64,000 bases of DNA from Thermodesulfovibrio yellowstonii DSM 11347 (GTDB lineage Bacteria > Nitrospirota > Thermodesulfovibrionia > Thermodesulfovibrionales > Thermodesulfovibrionaceae), in contig NC_011296.1 in assembly GCF_000020985.1 (NCBI RefSeq), positions 1,106,001 to 1,170,000 of the forward strand. The letters are read 5' to 3'. The notes below the pieces were generated by a model, which searched no databases, was not told the DNA's origin, and worked only from the letters and a program-made list of their open reading frames with translations. The translations under genes were made by a program, and so were the position numbers. The first letter of the stretch is position 1; each line of letters begins with the position of its first letter. This document shows, piece by piece, positions 36,266 through 44,371 of the stretch.

Positions 36266-36874
36266 TTAGGTGCTTTTAAGCCTTTTTGCTATCTCTGTAA
36301 GTCTTCTTCCAAAAGCTTTACAAATATTTGCCTCATTCTGATCAATCTCTCTTTTATTTTCAGCCTCTGCAATATGTCCTGGTCCATAAGGAGATCCTCC
36401 TCCCTTTGTTAGATATAAATCAGAAACTGAATAAGGAACTCCAACAATGATACAACCAAGATGAAGCAAAACAGTCATAAAAGTAAGAATTGTAGTTTCT
36501 TGACCTCCATGAAGTGTACCTGTTGAAACAAAAACTCCTGCTGGCTTCCCTTCAAAAACTCTCTGTATCCATAAAGGACCGAGTTGATCAATAACATTCT
36601 TAAGTTGCGCAGACACATTTCCAAACCTCGTGGGCGTTCCAAAGGCGTATCCATCCGCTTGTTTAAAATCTTCAAGAGTTACCAAAGGAACATCTTTCTG
36701 CATCTCTGCCCCTGCTTTCATGTCTGGCCTTGACTCTATAATATTTTCAGGAATTAATTCTGGGCATCTTCTTATTATAGGCTCTCCACCAGCTTCTTTA
36801 ACACCATCTGCTATCAGTTGTGCCATCTTGTAAGTATTCCCAAAAGTGCTGTAATAAACTATAAGAATTTTCAT
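36266..36874 (-). CDS. wrbA: NAD(P)H:quinone oxidoreductase, WrbA type
   Basis: Flavodoxin-like FMN enzyme making two-electron reductions of quinones. ILIVYYSTFGNTYKMAQLIADG is the FMN phosphate-binding start (core YYSTFGNT). FGTPTRFGNVSAQLKNVIDQ and STGTLHGGQETTIL are WrbA signatures. 202 residues, normal. Its stop directly abuts the stop of the convergent ZIP gene. Confidence 0.93.
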   Translation of the reverse strand: MKILIVYYSTFGNTYKMAQLIADGVKEAGGEPIIRRCPELIPENIIESRPDMKAGAEMQKDVPLVTLEDFKQADGYAFGTPTRFGNVSAQLKNVIDQLGPLWIQRVFEGKPAGVFVSTGTLHGGQETTILTFMTVLLHLGCIIVGVPYSVSDLYLTKGGGSPYGPGHIAEAENKREIDQNEANICKAFGRRLTEIAKRLKST

Positions 36875-36922
36875 CTTTGCACCTCGTTTAAAAGTAGTTA
36901 TCTAAATTATATCAAAATCAAG

Positions 36923-38809
36923 CTAAAACTTATGCTCAGGATTATGCAAAAGAATCTGTCTCAGTGTTTTCAATTCCTTATCACTAAATCTGCCTTTAAG
37001 TCTTTCAAGTTTTACAAGATTTTTTTTGTAAAGCCTCTCATACTCTTTATACTTTTTCTTATCAAATCTAATACTAAAATCTCCGGGGATAAACCATTTA
37101 TCAGTTAGATAGAGCCATGAGGCAAACTGAGATAGCTCAAAGCCCTTCAATACCTTTATCTTACTGTGCCAGAAATCCTTTAATCTTAACCCTTTTTCAT
37201 CGGCAACTATTTTATATCCTCCTTTAAATGGTTCTGCTCCCTGAATGTCTTCATACTGCCATGTTGAAACAGAAGTTTGAATGCTACTGTGGCAACTTTT
37301 ACAGTCCCTTGCTTTTCCAAATGGATGTGCTACTTCCTCAATTTGTAACCAAAGCAGATGTTTATCTCCTGAAGGAAGTCCATCAAAGGTACCGATAATT
37401 GCATACATATCCCTTGTTTCACCATTGGACCATCTAAATTTTATCTCTGTTGGTGCTACATCTTTCTTAATATTACTTACACTATGGGGAAAAATCTTAA
37501 CGGGAAACCATATGCCTTTTTGGTCTTTCATTAATATAAGAGGCTTTTGAATTCCGTAATAGAGAGAGTATTTTTTAAACGGATTAGGCTTTTCACCTAT
37601 GTATCCCTTACCCCAGACTGTTATCTGATATCCACCTGCCTCTGTTACATGACAGGCTGTACAGGTGAGATTCCTATGAACTGAGTTTGTAAGGGCTTTC
37701 TCTATCTCAATATGACAGTCTCCACAGGTTGCCTTACGTTGCATATCACCCATTCCTTTTTTACCTGTTTGGTGACAGTCTACACAGTGAATTCCCTTTG
37801 TAAAATGAATATCTGGCTTTCTTCCTTGAGGAATTGAATAAAACTTCCCTATATAGGTTTCTCCTCTTCTTGAGTGCCCTGAGCCGGTATGGCAGACTGA
37901 ATTTCCTCTTCCTCTTCCCATGCAACTCAATGAATCTGGAACTTTTATGAAGGCATGAGTGCCTCTTTCTCTGCTTGGTGCATAGTGGCAGTCAACACAT
38001 CCAGCATGGCATACATTGCAAAGTCTCTGTTTTGCAATTGCTTGTTCGGTAGTAAATGAAACATTTATTTCCTTTCTTATCTTTTCAGTATTTGTGAAAT
38101 CAAACTCTGCGATTTTAAGTATTTCCTCTGGAGGTAAATCTGCAAAGGATGGACCACAGTTGTGTGGTCCATAGGGTTCAAGCCATGTCTGCATAGTTCT
38201 TTGACGATAGTTTGTCGCCATTGTTGTGCTTCTGAATTGTTTTAACTCTTCTTGGTGACAACCTCTCTTTCCACATGTTTTTTCAGCTATTTTAGGATCA
38301 AAATTAAAAGTATAAGGATTTCTATCATGCCAGAGAATATTTCGCACCTCAGGATGAAGAGATACTCCATCATTTTCTCTCTTTTTTGGAAGAAGCTCAA
38401 AAAGAGCATTTCCCCCCATTGGAAATATTTTGTTTAGCTCTATCTCTTCCTTGCTGTAAACTTTGCTTCTCTCCACTGGTTCCGCACTTTCATTGACAAA
38501 GATTGCTTTTAACATTCCCTTATGTGCTTCATCTTTATCGTGAGCTCTTCCGTTACCTAAGTGACAGTCCCTACATTGAACTGTTTTATGTCCTGTCTGT
38601 TTTCTTACTTCTCCAAGTGTAACATAAAATTGAGGATATCCAAGCTCAGCCATTTTTTCCTTTGAACTGTGGCAATTTATACAACTTTCAGATGAATCCA
38701 TGTAGTATCCATAGCCTAAAAAGCCAACTATAAGTAGAAACTGAAGAAAAAAAACTGTTACAGTAAAAGGAGTAGCGAGATCACTTATTTTACCAAGTTT
38801 GAAGGACAT
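36923..38809 (-). CDS. membrane-anchored multihaem cytochrome c, 8 to 10 haems
   Basis: 628 residues: an N-terminal anchor helix (about 15-36) then a periplasmic domain with eight CXXCH motifs, beginning at residues 43, 79, 264, 271, 342, 362, 383 and about 533. Two atypical candidates follow the CX(n)CH form: CGKRGCH at 179 (CX4CH) and C296...CH307 (CX9CH). Electron transport from the quinone pool is likely, since the start resembles NapC/NrfH-type anchors, but no enzyme family is recognised. The long haem-poor segment 390-525 is beta-rich. It is followed on the same strand side by rhodanese genes, hinting at sulfur chemistry (inference). Confidence 0.85.
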   Translation of the reverse strand: MSFKLGKISDLATPFTVTVFFLQFLLIVGFLGYGYYMDSSESCINCHSSKEKMAELGYPQFYVTLGEVRKQTGHKTVQCRDCHLGNGRAHDKDEAHKGMLKAIFVNESAEPVERSKVYSKEEIELNKIFPMGGNALFELLPKKRENDGVSLHPEVRNILWHDRNPYTFNFDPKIAEKTCGKRGCHQEELKQFRSTTMATNYRQRTMQTWLEPYGPHNCGPSFADLPPEEILKIAEFDFTNTEKIRKEINVSFTTEQAIAKQRLCNVCHAGCVDCHYAPSRERGTHAFIKVPDSLSCMGRGRGNSVCHTGSGHSRRGETYIGKFYSIPQGRKPDIHFTKGIHCVDCHQTGKKGMGDMQRKATCGDCHIEIEKALTNSVHRNLTCTACHVTEAGGYQITVWGKGYIGEKPNPFKKYSLYYGIQKPLILMKDQKGIWFPVKIFPHSVSNIKKDVAPTEIKFRWSNGETRDMYAIIGTFDGLPSGDKHLLWLQIEEVAHPFGKARDCKSCHSSIQTSVSTWQYEDIQGAEPFKGGYKIVADEKGLRLKDFWHSKIKVLKGFELSQFASWLYLTDKWFIPGDFSIRFDKKKYKEYERLYKKNLVKLERLKGRFSDKELKTLRQILLHNPEHKF

Positions 38810-38829
38810 TTAAAATTATAGCAGAGAAA

Positions 38830-38846
38830 GGGAGCAGGTTGCTCCC
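38830..38846 (-). terminator. hairpin terminator of the three-rhodanese gene
   Basis: GGGAGCA / TGCTCCC stem with a 3-base loop, followed on the minus strand by TTTCTCT. It lies 15 bases past the stop of the rhodanese gene. The T run is short, so termination may be partial. Confidence 0.55.
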
Positions 38847-38860
38847 TCCTCTTGTAATTT

Positions 38861-40213
38861 TTAGTTTTCTGTTATTTTATATTTGCCGCCTTTTTTAATC
38901 TGAATGGTTGCATCAAGGAATTTTACATTGTATCCTGCTTCTTTAAGTATGTTGTAAGCCATTTCTGCTCTCATTCCAGTTGCACAGTGAACAACTATTT
39001 CTTTATCCTTTGGTAGTTCATTAAGCCTATCCTTAAGCTCGTTTACTGGTATGTTTTTAGCCCCTTTTATAATACCCATCTGTGTTTCCTCAGGATCTCT
39101 TACATCAAGTATAATCACATTGGCTGGAATTTTTCCTATAATCTTCTTGAATTCCTCTATACCAATTGTCCCGTGTTTTGGCTTTGGAATATATACAATC
39201 TCTTTCTTTAACTGTCCGGATAAAACCTCTCCACCAGCTTTCTTCCATGCTTCTATCCCACCTTCAAGATAAGAGGTATTTACATATCCCCATTTTCTTA
39301 TAATGTCAAAAGCTTTAAGTGAAAGTTTATCCTGTGTGCAATAAATTATAATCGGTGCATTTTTCTGTTTAGGGAATAATTTTTTTGCCTTGTCAAGTTC
39401 CGCGAGAGATATATTAATAGCACCCTTTATATGTTCCTTTTCTGCTTGCTCTCTTGGTCTTACATCAACCAATACATGAGGAATGTCTTTACTGATAAGT
39501 TCTTGTAAATACTTGACTGTTGAGGCAACAGGATAACCTTGTTTTTTCCACTCAGGAAGTCCATCTACAAATTGCTTTACATTGGTGTAACCTAATGCTT
39601 CTGCTCTCCGAGCAGATGAAGGCGTAAGAGCTCAAGTAGGACCTTGACAGTAGTATACAATTGAACTATTTTTATCCTTCGGTAATTTATCAATATGTTT
39701 ATCAAACTCTGCAAACCAGATGTTAATTGCACCAGGTATATGTCCCTCATTATATCTACCAGCAGGTCTACAATCAATTATGAGTGCACTTTTTGCATCA
39801 TAAATTTTTTTCATTTCATTAACTTTTATAACCTTTGAAGGGTCCACGGCAACTGGCGGTTTTACATTAATTAAAGTGGCGTAGAATTCGCCATTTTTCT
39901 CTACATAAGTAATAGCAATCTCTTTTTCTTTTGGTAATTTATTAAGGGGTTGATTCCAATTCTTTAGTTTGGTATTTTCGTCAAATTTGACAGTCCATAA
40001 AGCACCTGTATCAATTTGAATCATCGCAGCTTTTCCAGAGACAGTCTTCAAATTACCCCAAAGTTCTCCTTGCTTTGCAGTGTGACAACCAGGCAAAGAA
40101 CATCCCTTAGCTATGATAGGCTTTTGTTGAGATATACCCTGAGAGGCTAAAAAAGCTAAACATAAAGCAAAAATCAAACAAGTCAAAATCAAAGTTCGCC
40201 CTTTTTTACTCAT
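38861..40213 (-). CDS. exported three-rhodanese protein with in-frame TGA, probable selenoprotein
   Basis: Read through the TGA at 39634-39632 this is one 450-codon gene: signal peptide (about 1-28), a small domain with CSLPGCH (C38, C43, H44; CX4CH haem-like), a beta domain to about 130, then three rhodanese domains. Domain 1 carries YYC189-QGPT-TGA194 and continues ALTPSSARRAEALGYTNV, typical rhodanese helix. Domain 2 has Cys292 (IIYCTQ) and domain 3 Cys410 (VHCATGMRAE). The frame is open for 256 codons after the TGA. The paralogue at 15622 has Cys at the aligned site. A SECIS-like hairpin lies at 39600-39616. ATG 40213 follows AAAGGAGG. The alternative is a nonsense mutation. Confidence 0.7.
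39600..39616 (-). promoter_or_regulatory. candidate bacterial SECIS hairpin
   Basis: Perfect 7-bp stem TCTGCTC / GAGCAGA with apical loop GGA (or CGGAG if the closing pair opens) on the minus strand. The stem starts 15 nt and the loop 22 nt after the TGA at 39632-39634. Published bacterial SECIS rules ask for a loop 16-37 nt downstream with a G in the first two loop positions; both are met. Confidence 0.6.
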
Positions 40214-40235
40214 AAAACACCTCCTTTTTTCTATA

Positions 40236-40264
40236 AGTGTAACTTTATTTATAGATTTTGTCAA
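40236..40264 (-). promoter_or_regulatory. sigma70-type promoter of the TGA-containing rhodanese gene
   Basis: TTGACA (40264-40259), 17-base spacer, TACACT (40241-40236), minus strand, about 23 bases before the ATG at 40213. Confidence 0.65.
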
Positions 40265-40303
40265 TATATACCCATAAGCCCTTAAAGCTATACTATATTT
40301 AAC

Positions 40304-40333
40304 TTGACATTAAATCACTTTATTGTTTATACT
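40304..40333 (+). promoter_or_regulatory. sigma70-type promoter of the plus-strand rhodanese pair
   Basis: TTGACA (40304-40309), 18-base spacer, TATACT (40328-40333). The leader carries a small hairpin TCCTGC-TTT-GCAGGA at 40345-40359 before the GGAGG ribosome site. It diverges from the promoter at 40236-40264, with the two -35 boxes 39 bases apart. Confidence 0.6.
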
Positions 40334-40387
40334 CCCTTAGAGTATCCTGCTTTGCAGGAAATAATTCTGTAAGATGGAGGGGTTCCC

Positions 40388-40852
40388 ATGAAAAGATGGA
40401 GCAAGATTCTAATTGTAATCAGCCTTGTATTAATGTTAAGTAACTTTACTTTTGCAGCTACCCCATTAAGCGATGAGAGAGTTAAAGAAGCTAAACAATG
40501 TGGAATTCAGGAAGTTGATGTAAATTCCGCTAAAGAGTTGATTAAAAAAGGTGCAGTGATTTTAGATGTTAGGGAATATACTGAGTATGTTGCAGGTCAT
40601 ATTCCAGGTGCAATTTGGGCTCCAAGAGGATTATTAGATTTTCAGGCTTATGATTGGTTGCCAGATAAAGAAAAAACATATTTAGTTTATTGTAAGACAG
40701 GAGGAAGAGGAGCGGTTTCAAGTTGTGATCTTAAAAAACTTGGATATAAAAATGTCTACAATTTAAAAGGGGGATTTAATGCCTGGTCAAATTCTGGAGA
40801 GCCTGTAGAAAAAGGAGAGCCTCAAGGAATGGGTAAAGGTATAAAAAAATAG
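40388..40852 (+). CDS. exported single-domain rhodanese
   Basis: 154 residues: a signal peptide (about 1-23, ending FTFA), then one rhodanese domain with ILDVREYTEYVAGHIPGAIW and the active-site loop YCKTGGRGAVS (Cys102), ending LKGGFNAW. A Gly/Lys-rich tail follows. It probably acts on sulfane sulfur in the periplasm. Strong GGAGG site; starts a two-gene unit with the rhodanese 12 bases downstream. Confidence 0.88.
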   Translation: MKRWSKILIVISLVLMLSNFTFAATPLSDERVKEAKQCGIQEVDVNSAKELIKKGAVILDVREYTEYVAGHIPGAIWAPRGLLDFQAYDWLPDKEKTYLVYCKTGGRGAVSSCDLKKLGYKNVYNLKGGFNAWSNSGEPVEKGEPQGMGKGIKK

Positions 40853-40864
40853 GAAGGTGTTAAA

Positions 40865-41335
40865 ATGAAAGTCTTATTAGCAACTTTAGTAACTGTCTTA
40901 TTGTTTACCTTATCGGCTTTTGCTTATGATGTAGAGATGGCAAAAAAATTTGATGTCATGTTTTCTCAGATGACCCCAGAAGTTCTCGCAATGAGACCTT
41001 GTCAGATAACAACAAAAGATATACTTGAAATGATCAAAAAGAAAGAAGATTTTGTAATTCTTGACATAAGAACACCTGCAGAACAAAAACTTATAGCTCC
41101 TGTATGGAAAGACTCTCTTCTAATCCCAATGCATGAACTTTTTAAACCTGAAAACCTTGCAAAACTTCCAAAGAACAAAAAAATTGCAGTGCTGTGTCAC
41201 ACAGGGGATAGAGCTGCTGCTGCCACAATTGCCTTAAGAGCAGTTGGATTTTCCAATGCCTTCCAATTCAAAGGTGGAATAGCTGAATTTGCTAAAGAAG
41301 TAGGCAGGCTTGCAACAGAATATGTGAAAGAATAA
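40865..41335 (+). CDS. exported single-domain rhodanese
   Basis: 156 residues, signal peptide of about 20 residues (ending LSAFA), an N-terminal helix, then a rhodanese domain with VILDIRTPAEQ and the loop LCHTGDRAAAA (Cys111), ending FKGGIAEFAKEVG. The domain lacks the usual GHI-P-GA segment, replaced by LIAPVWKDSLLIP. It follows the previous rhodanese by 12 bases and is closed by a strong terminator. Confidence 0.86.
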   Translation: MKVLLATLVTVLLFTLSAFAYDVEMAKKFDVMFSQMTPEVLAMRPCQITTKDILEMIKKKEDFVILDIRTPAEQKLIAPVWKDSLLIPMHELFKPENLAKLPKNKKIAVLCHTGDRAAAATIALRAVGFSNAFQFKGGIAEFAKEVGRLATEYVKE

Positions 41336-41337
41336 AG

Positions 41338-41363
41338 AAAAGAGGGGCACTGTCCCCTCTTTT
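41338..41363 (+). terminator. rho-independent terminator of the rhodanese pair
   Basis: 10-bp stem AAAAGAGGGG / CCCCTCTTTT with a 6-base loop, ending in the T run. It begins two bases after the stop at 41335. Confidence 0.85.
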
Positions 41364-41415
41364 GTCTCTCACGCAATATGATTAATAAAAAACCATTAAG
41401 TTTTTTTATCTTTCC

Positions 41416-41445
41416 TTGACAAAATATAATATTTTAAGTTAATTT
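41416..41445 (+). promoter_or_regulatory. promoter of the tRNA pair
   Basis: TTGACA at 41416-41421 with an AT-rich -10 candidate (TTAATT/TAATTT) 17-18 bases downstream, about 12 bases before tRNA-Ile. The -10 is weak; the assignment rests mainly on the perfect -35. Confidence 0.5.
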
Positions 41446-41456
41446 AAATTGTTGAT

Positions 41457-41531
<75 letters not shown>

Positions 41532-41541
41532 TGTAAAATGT

Positions 41542-41614
41542 GGGGGTGTAGCTCAGTTGGGAGAGCGCCTGCTTTGCACGCAGGAGGTCGTGGGTTCGAA
41601 TCCCTTCACCTCCA
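41542..41614 (+). tRNA. tRNA-Ala (TGC anticodon)
   Basis: Acceptor GGGGGTG / CACCTCC with the G3-U70 wobble pair that defines alanine tRNA, anticodon loop TTTGCAC, and T-loop GGTTCGAATCC. CCA is not encoded. The Ile-Ala order is the usual ribosomal-spacer order, but no rRNA is nearby. Confidence 0.97.
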
Positions 41615-41639
41615 CTTTATTTTTCAGATTTGTTAAAAA

Positions 41640-42017
41640 TTATGATATTCTTTCAAGATTCTCTTCAATTAAATCTTTAATTACATAAACTAATTTTTTA
41701 CTTTTTCCCAATGGGTTTGTGCATAAAACTTCAAGTTGTGGATAAAGTTTTTTTATATTTTCAATAATCTTAGGAATATCAAAAGAAACATGACTTCCTG
41801 AAGATAAAAAAAATGGATGTATTATTATTCTTTTTGCGCCTTCTTCTACGCATTTAGTTATAGCCTCATCCACTGAGGGGCTACCATATTTAAGATAAGC
41901 ATATTTGATATCTTCAACCTTTTTGCCGAGAACAATTGCTAAGTCTTCAACCATAGAGTCTAAATTATTTATCTCTTTTTTAGGGCTTCCATGAGCTATG
42001 ATAATTATTTTATCCAT
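41640..42017 (-). CDS. cbiX: small sirohydrochlorin cobaltochelatase (CbiX-S type)
   Basis: Single-domain class II chelatase of 125 residues, which would work as a homodimer to insert Co2+ (or Fe2+/Ni2+) into a sirohydrochlorin-type macrocycle. The metal-binding histidines are in IIIAHGSPK and IHPFFLSSGSHVSFD. Last gene of the B12 cluster; it overlaps the btuF-like gene by 13 bases. The genomic context favours cobalt, although it is an early-pathway enzyme in an otherwise late-pathway cluster. Confidence 0.88.
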   Translation of the reverse strand: MDKIIIIAHGSPKKEINNLDSMVEDLAIVLGKKVEDIKYAYLKYGSPSVDEAITKCVEEGAKRIIIHPFFLSSGSHVSFDIPKIIENIKKLYPQLEVLCTNPLGKSKKLVYVIKDLIEENLERIS

Positions 42018-42796
42018 GTTTTTGCCTTATTTGTCATTTCTTCAATTCCTTCTATGATTCTTGGACTTAAATGATAAATTTTATCACTTATATAGTAAAC
42101 TTTACCATTTTTTACTGCATTAGTGTCTTTTAGTTTTAAAATCAAATTCTCTGATACAGAGGATTTGTGTCCGACACCAAAAAAAATAATATCTGGATTC
42201 ATTTTAATTATTCTTTCTATGTTAATTGATGAAAACTCGGCAATGTTTGTAAGCCCTAATAGATTCATGACTTCATTTATATGAGATGTCTTGCCTGCAA
42301 CAGTGAGTGGATCAGCCCATATTATAAATAACGCCTTTTGCCCTTTAAAAACCTTCCTTATTTTTCTTAGTTTTTTTTGAAATTCATAGGCGATACTTTT
42401 TGCTTCCTTTTCTTTGCCAATGACAATTCCAAGTCTTATTAATTCATTAGATATATCTTCAAGACTTTTAGGAGCATAGACATGTACCTTGATGCCGAGT
42501 TCTATTAGTCTGTTGTAAACTTCCTTAGGAGTAACATCTTTTGAAATTACTACAAGATCTGGTTTTAAAACTAATATTTTTTCATATGATGGATTGATCA
42601 TACCTCCTACTTTCGTTTTGTTTTTAATTTCCTCGGGCCATTTACAATAGTTTGATACAGCAACCAATCTGTCAGTGGCATTTAGATAATAAATTGCTTC
42701 TGTAACTGACGGTGCAAGGGAAATAATTCTTTGAACCTCAGCAAAAGATGATGTGGAAAAGAATAAAAATATTAGAAAAAATACCAGAATCTTCAC
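42005..42796 (-). CDS. btuF: cobalamin-type periplasmic binding protein (BtuF-like)
   Basis: 263-residue class III solute-binding protein with a signal peptide (about 1-19, ending SSFA). IISLAPSVTEAIYYLNATDRLVAVS, VGGMINPSYEKILVLKPDLVV and NPDIIFFGVG are the family pattern for corrinoid or siderophore binding (short cores quoted). Location in a B12 cluster argues for a corrinoid ligand. No btuC or btuD permease/ATPase genes lie in the window. Overlaps cobU by four bases. Confidence 0.85.
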   Translation of the reverse strand: MKILVFFLIFLFFSTSSFAEVQRIISLAPSVTEAIYYLNATDRLVAVSNYCKWPEEIKNKTKVGGMINPSYEKILVLKPDLVVISKDVTPKEVYNRLIELGIKVHVYAPKSLEDISNELIRLGIVIGKEKEAKSIAYEFQKKLRKIRKVFKGQKALFIIWADPLTVAGKTSHINEVMNLLGLTNIAEFSSINIERIIKMNPDIIFFGVGHKSSVSENLILKLKDTNAVKNGKVYYISDKIYHLSPRIIEGIEEMTNKAKTWIK

Positions 42797-43302
42797 TTTA
42801 TTCTCAAAGGCACTCCAGCAACCATTAAATAAGCTCTATCGCATATATCCATTACTTTATGATTGACAGTCCCTGCAAGGTCAACAAATTTTCTTCCAAG
42901 CTCATTTTCAGGAATTATGCCCAAACCAACTTCATTTGCCACAATAAATAAATGAATTTCATCTCTATATTTCCTCAATAAATCAAAAAATGCTTCTACA
43001 AATTCACAAAAATCATAGCCTTCAACAAGAAGATTTGTAAGCCATGTAGTTAAGCAATCAATTACCACAGATGAGTTCTGAGTAATTTTCATAATAGCCT
43101 CATTTAAGTTTATTGGCTCTTCTATAGTAATCCAGTGACTGCCTCTTTCTTTCTTATGCCTTTCTATGCGTTCCTTCATCTCCTCATCAATAACTCTTGC
43201 CGTTGCAATATAATAAAAATTTCTGTTTCCTGTTTTTTCTCCCTCTTTGAGTGCAAAATTGCTTTTTCCGCTTTTTATTCCACCGATTATAAATGTAATC
43301 AT
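42793..43302 (-). CDS. cobU: adenosylcobinamide kinase / guanylyltransferase
   Basis: Bifunctional enzyme that phosphorylates adenosylcobinamide and then adds GMP. The P-loop is FIIGGIKSGKSNFAL, followed by YYIATARVIDEEMKERIERHK and VVIDCLTTWLTNLL. The C-terminal FIVANEVGLGIIPENELGR is a CobU hallmark. 169 residues. It is separated from cobD by one base. Confidence 0.95.
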   Translation of the reverse strand: MITFIIGGIKSGKSNFALKEGEKTGNRNFYYIATARVIDEEMKERIERHKKERGSHWITIEEPINLNEAIMKITQNSSVVIDCLTTWLTNLLVEGYDFCEFVEAFFDLLRKYRDEIHLFIVANEVGLGIIPENELGRKFVDLAGTVNHKVMDICDRAYLMVAGVPLRIK

Positions 43303-43303
43303 G

Positions 43304-44344
43304 TCAACTCTCCAAAAACTTTTTTAGTTCTTTGAAAAATATTTCATTTTCAAATCTGGTTTTTACTGAAACCCTTATAAAATTTTCATTGAGTCCATAG
43401 AAATTTGAACAATCTCTAATAAGAATTCCTCTTGCTAACATATATTGGAAAATACCTTTTTTGTGAATTTCAATAAGATAAAAATTTGCCACAGATGGAA
43501 AATATCTGAGTTTGAGTTTATTCAATGAATATTCAAAAAAATCTTTTTCCATAAGGAAAAAATCATGACTCTGCTTTTTAAACTCTTCATCTTTGATTAT
43601 TTCTTCTGCTATACACTGCGATAAACTATTTATACTCCATGGCTGTCTATATCTCTTTATTCTTTCAATAGTTTTAAAAAAAGCAACAGCATAGCCGAAT
43701 CTAAGTCCTGCAAGTCCGTAAAACTTTGTGAGAGAGCGTAAAACAATAATATTTGATGATATTGAATCTCTGAGCAGAGTTTCATCGGGAGCAAAATCTA
43801 TAAAAGCTTCATCTAATACAAAAGTTGAATCCTCATAATGATTAGCCAGTTCCAAAATTTCTTTTTTATCTATTAACCATCCTGTTGGATTATTGGGATT
43901 GCAGATGAAAATCATCTCATACTTTCTTTTTTGCATTTTTTTGTTAATCATTTCAAAAATTTCTTCTTTATTCAAAGTAAAAACTTTTTCTACATCATCT
44001 ATCTCATTTACTCTACAAGCTTTCTCATATTCAATAAATGTGGGTTCTAAAATCAAAACAGAGTTAGGTTTTAATGCCTTTACTATTAGATAAATCAGTT
44101 CTGTTGAGCCATTTCCACAAACTATATTTTCAGGTGGAATTCTATAAAGTTCTGAAAAAGTTTTTATGAAAGCTCTTGCTTCAGTATCAGGATATTTATG
44201 TAGAAGTGGAAACCTTTCAAGAGCTTTTCTTTTTATTTTTTCTGGTAAATGTAGAGGATTAACAGAGGAGCTCATGTCTATAATTTCACAAATGGCTTTG
44301 CCTGTAATTTCTGAAGCAGTATAAATATCACCTCCGTGTCTCAC
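43304..44344 (-). CDS. cobD: threonine-phosphate decarboxylase (HisC-like)
   Basis: PLP fold-type I enzyme giving aminopropanol phosphate, the linker of the cobamide nucleotide loop. GGDIYTASEI at the N-terminus and DMSSSVNPLHLP are CobD traits. CNPNNPTGWL, FVLDEAFIDFAPDE and the Lys in RSLTKFYGLAGLRFGY form the PLP site. 346 residues. Its position between cbiB and cobU, not near his genes, supports CobD over histidinol-phosphate aminotransferase. Confidence 0.9.
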   Translation of the reverse strand: MRHGGDIYTASEITGKAICEIIDMSSSVNPLHLPEKIKRKALERFPLLHKYPDTEARAFIKTFSELYRIPPENIVCGNGSTELIYLIVKALKPNSVLILEPTFIEYEKACRVNEIDDVEKVFTLNKEEIFEMINKKMQKRKYEMIFICNPNNPTGWLIDKKEILELANHYEDSTFVLDEAFIDFAPDETLLRDSISSNIIVLRSLTKFYGLAGLRFGYAVAFFKTIERIKRYRQPWSINSLSQCIAEEIIKDEEFKKQSHDFFLMEKDFFEYSLNKLKLRYFPSVANFYLIEIHKKGIFQYMLARGILIRDCSNFYGLNENFIRVSVKTRFENEIFFKELKKFLES

Positions 44345-44371
44345 CTATTTACCTCCTCCACCGAAATAACC

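Noticed and set aside
39632-39634. TGA as an ordinary nonsense mutation or as the true stop of a shorter gene
   Set aside because: Not excluded, but disfavoured: rhodanese domain 1 would end in the middle of its active-site loop, the downstream frame has no stop for 256 codons and no good start, the position matches a Cys in a paralogue, and a SECIS-like hairpin follows.
43304-44344. Histidinol-phosphate aminotransferase (HisC) call
   Set aside because: Family relatives, but the RHGGDIYTASEI start and the flanking cbiB and cobU genes favour CobD.
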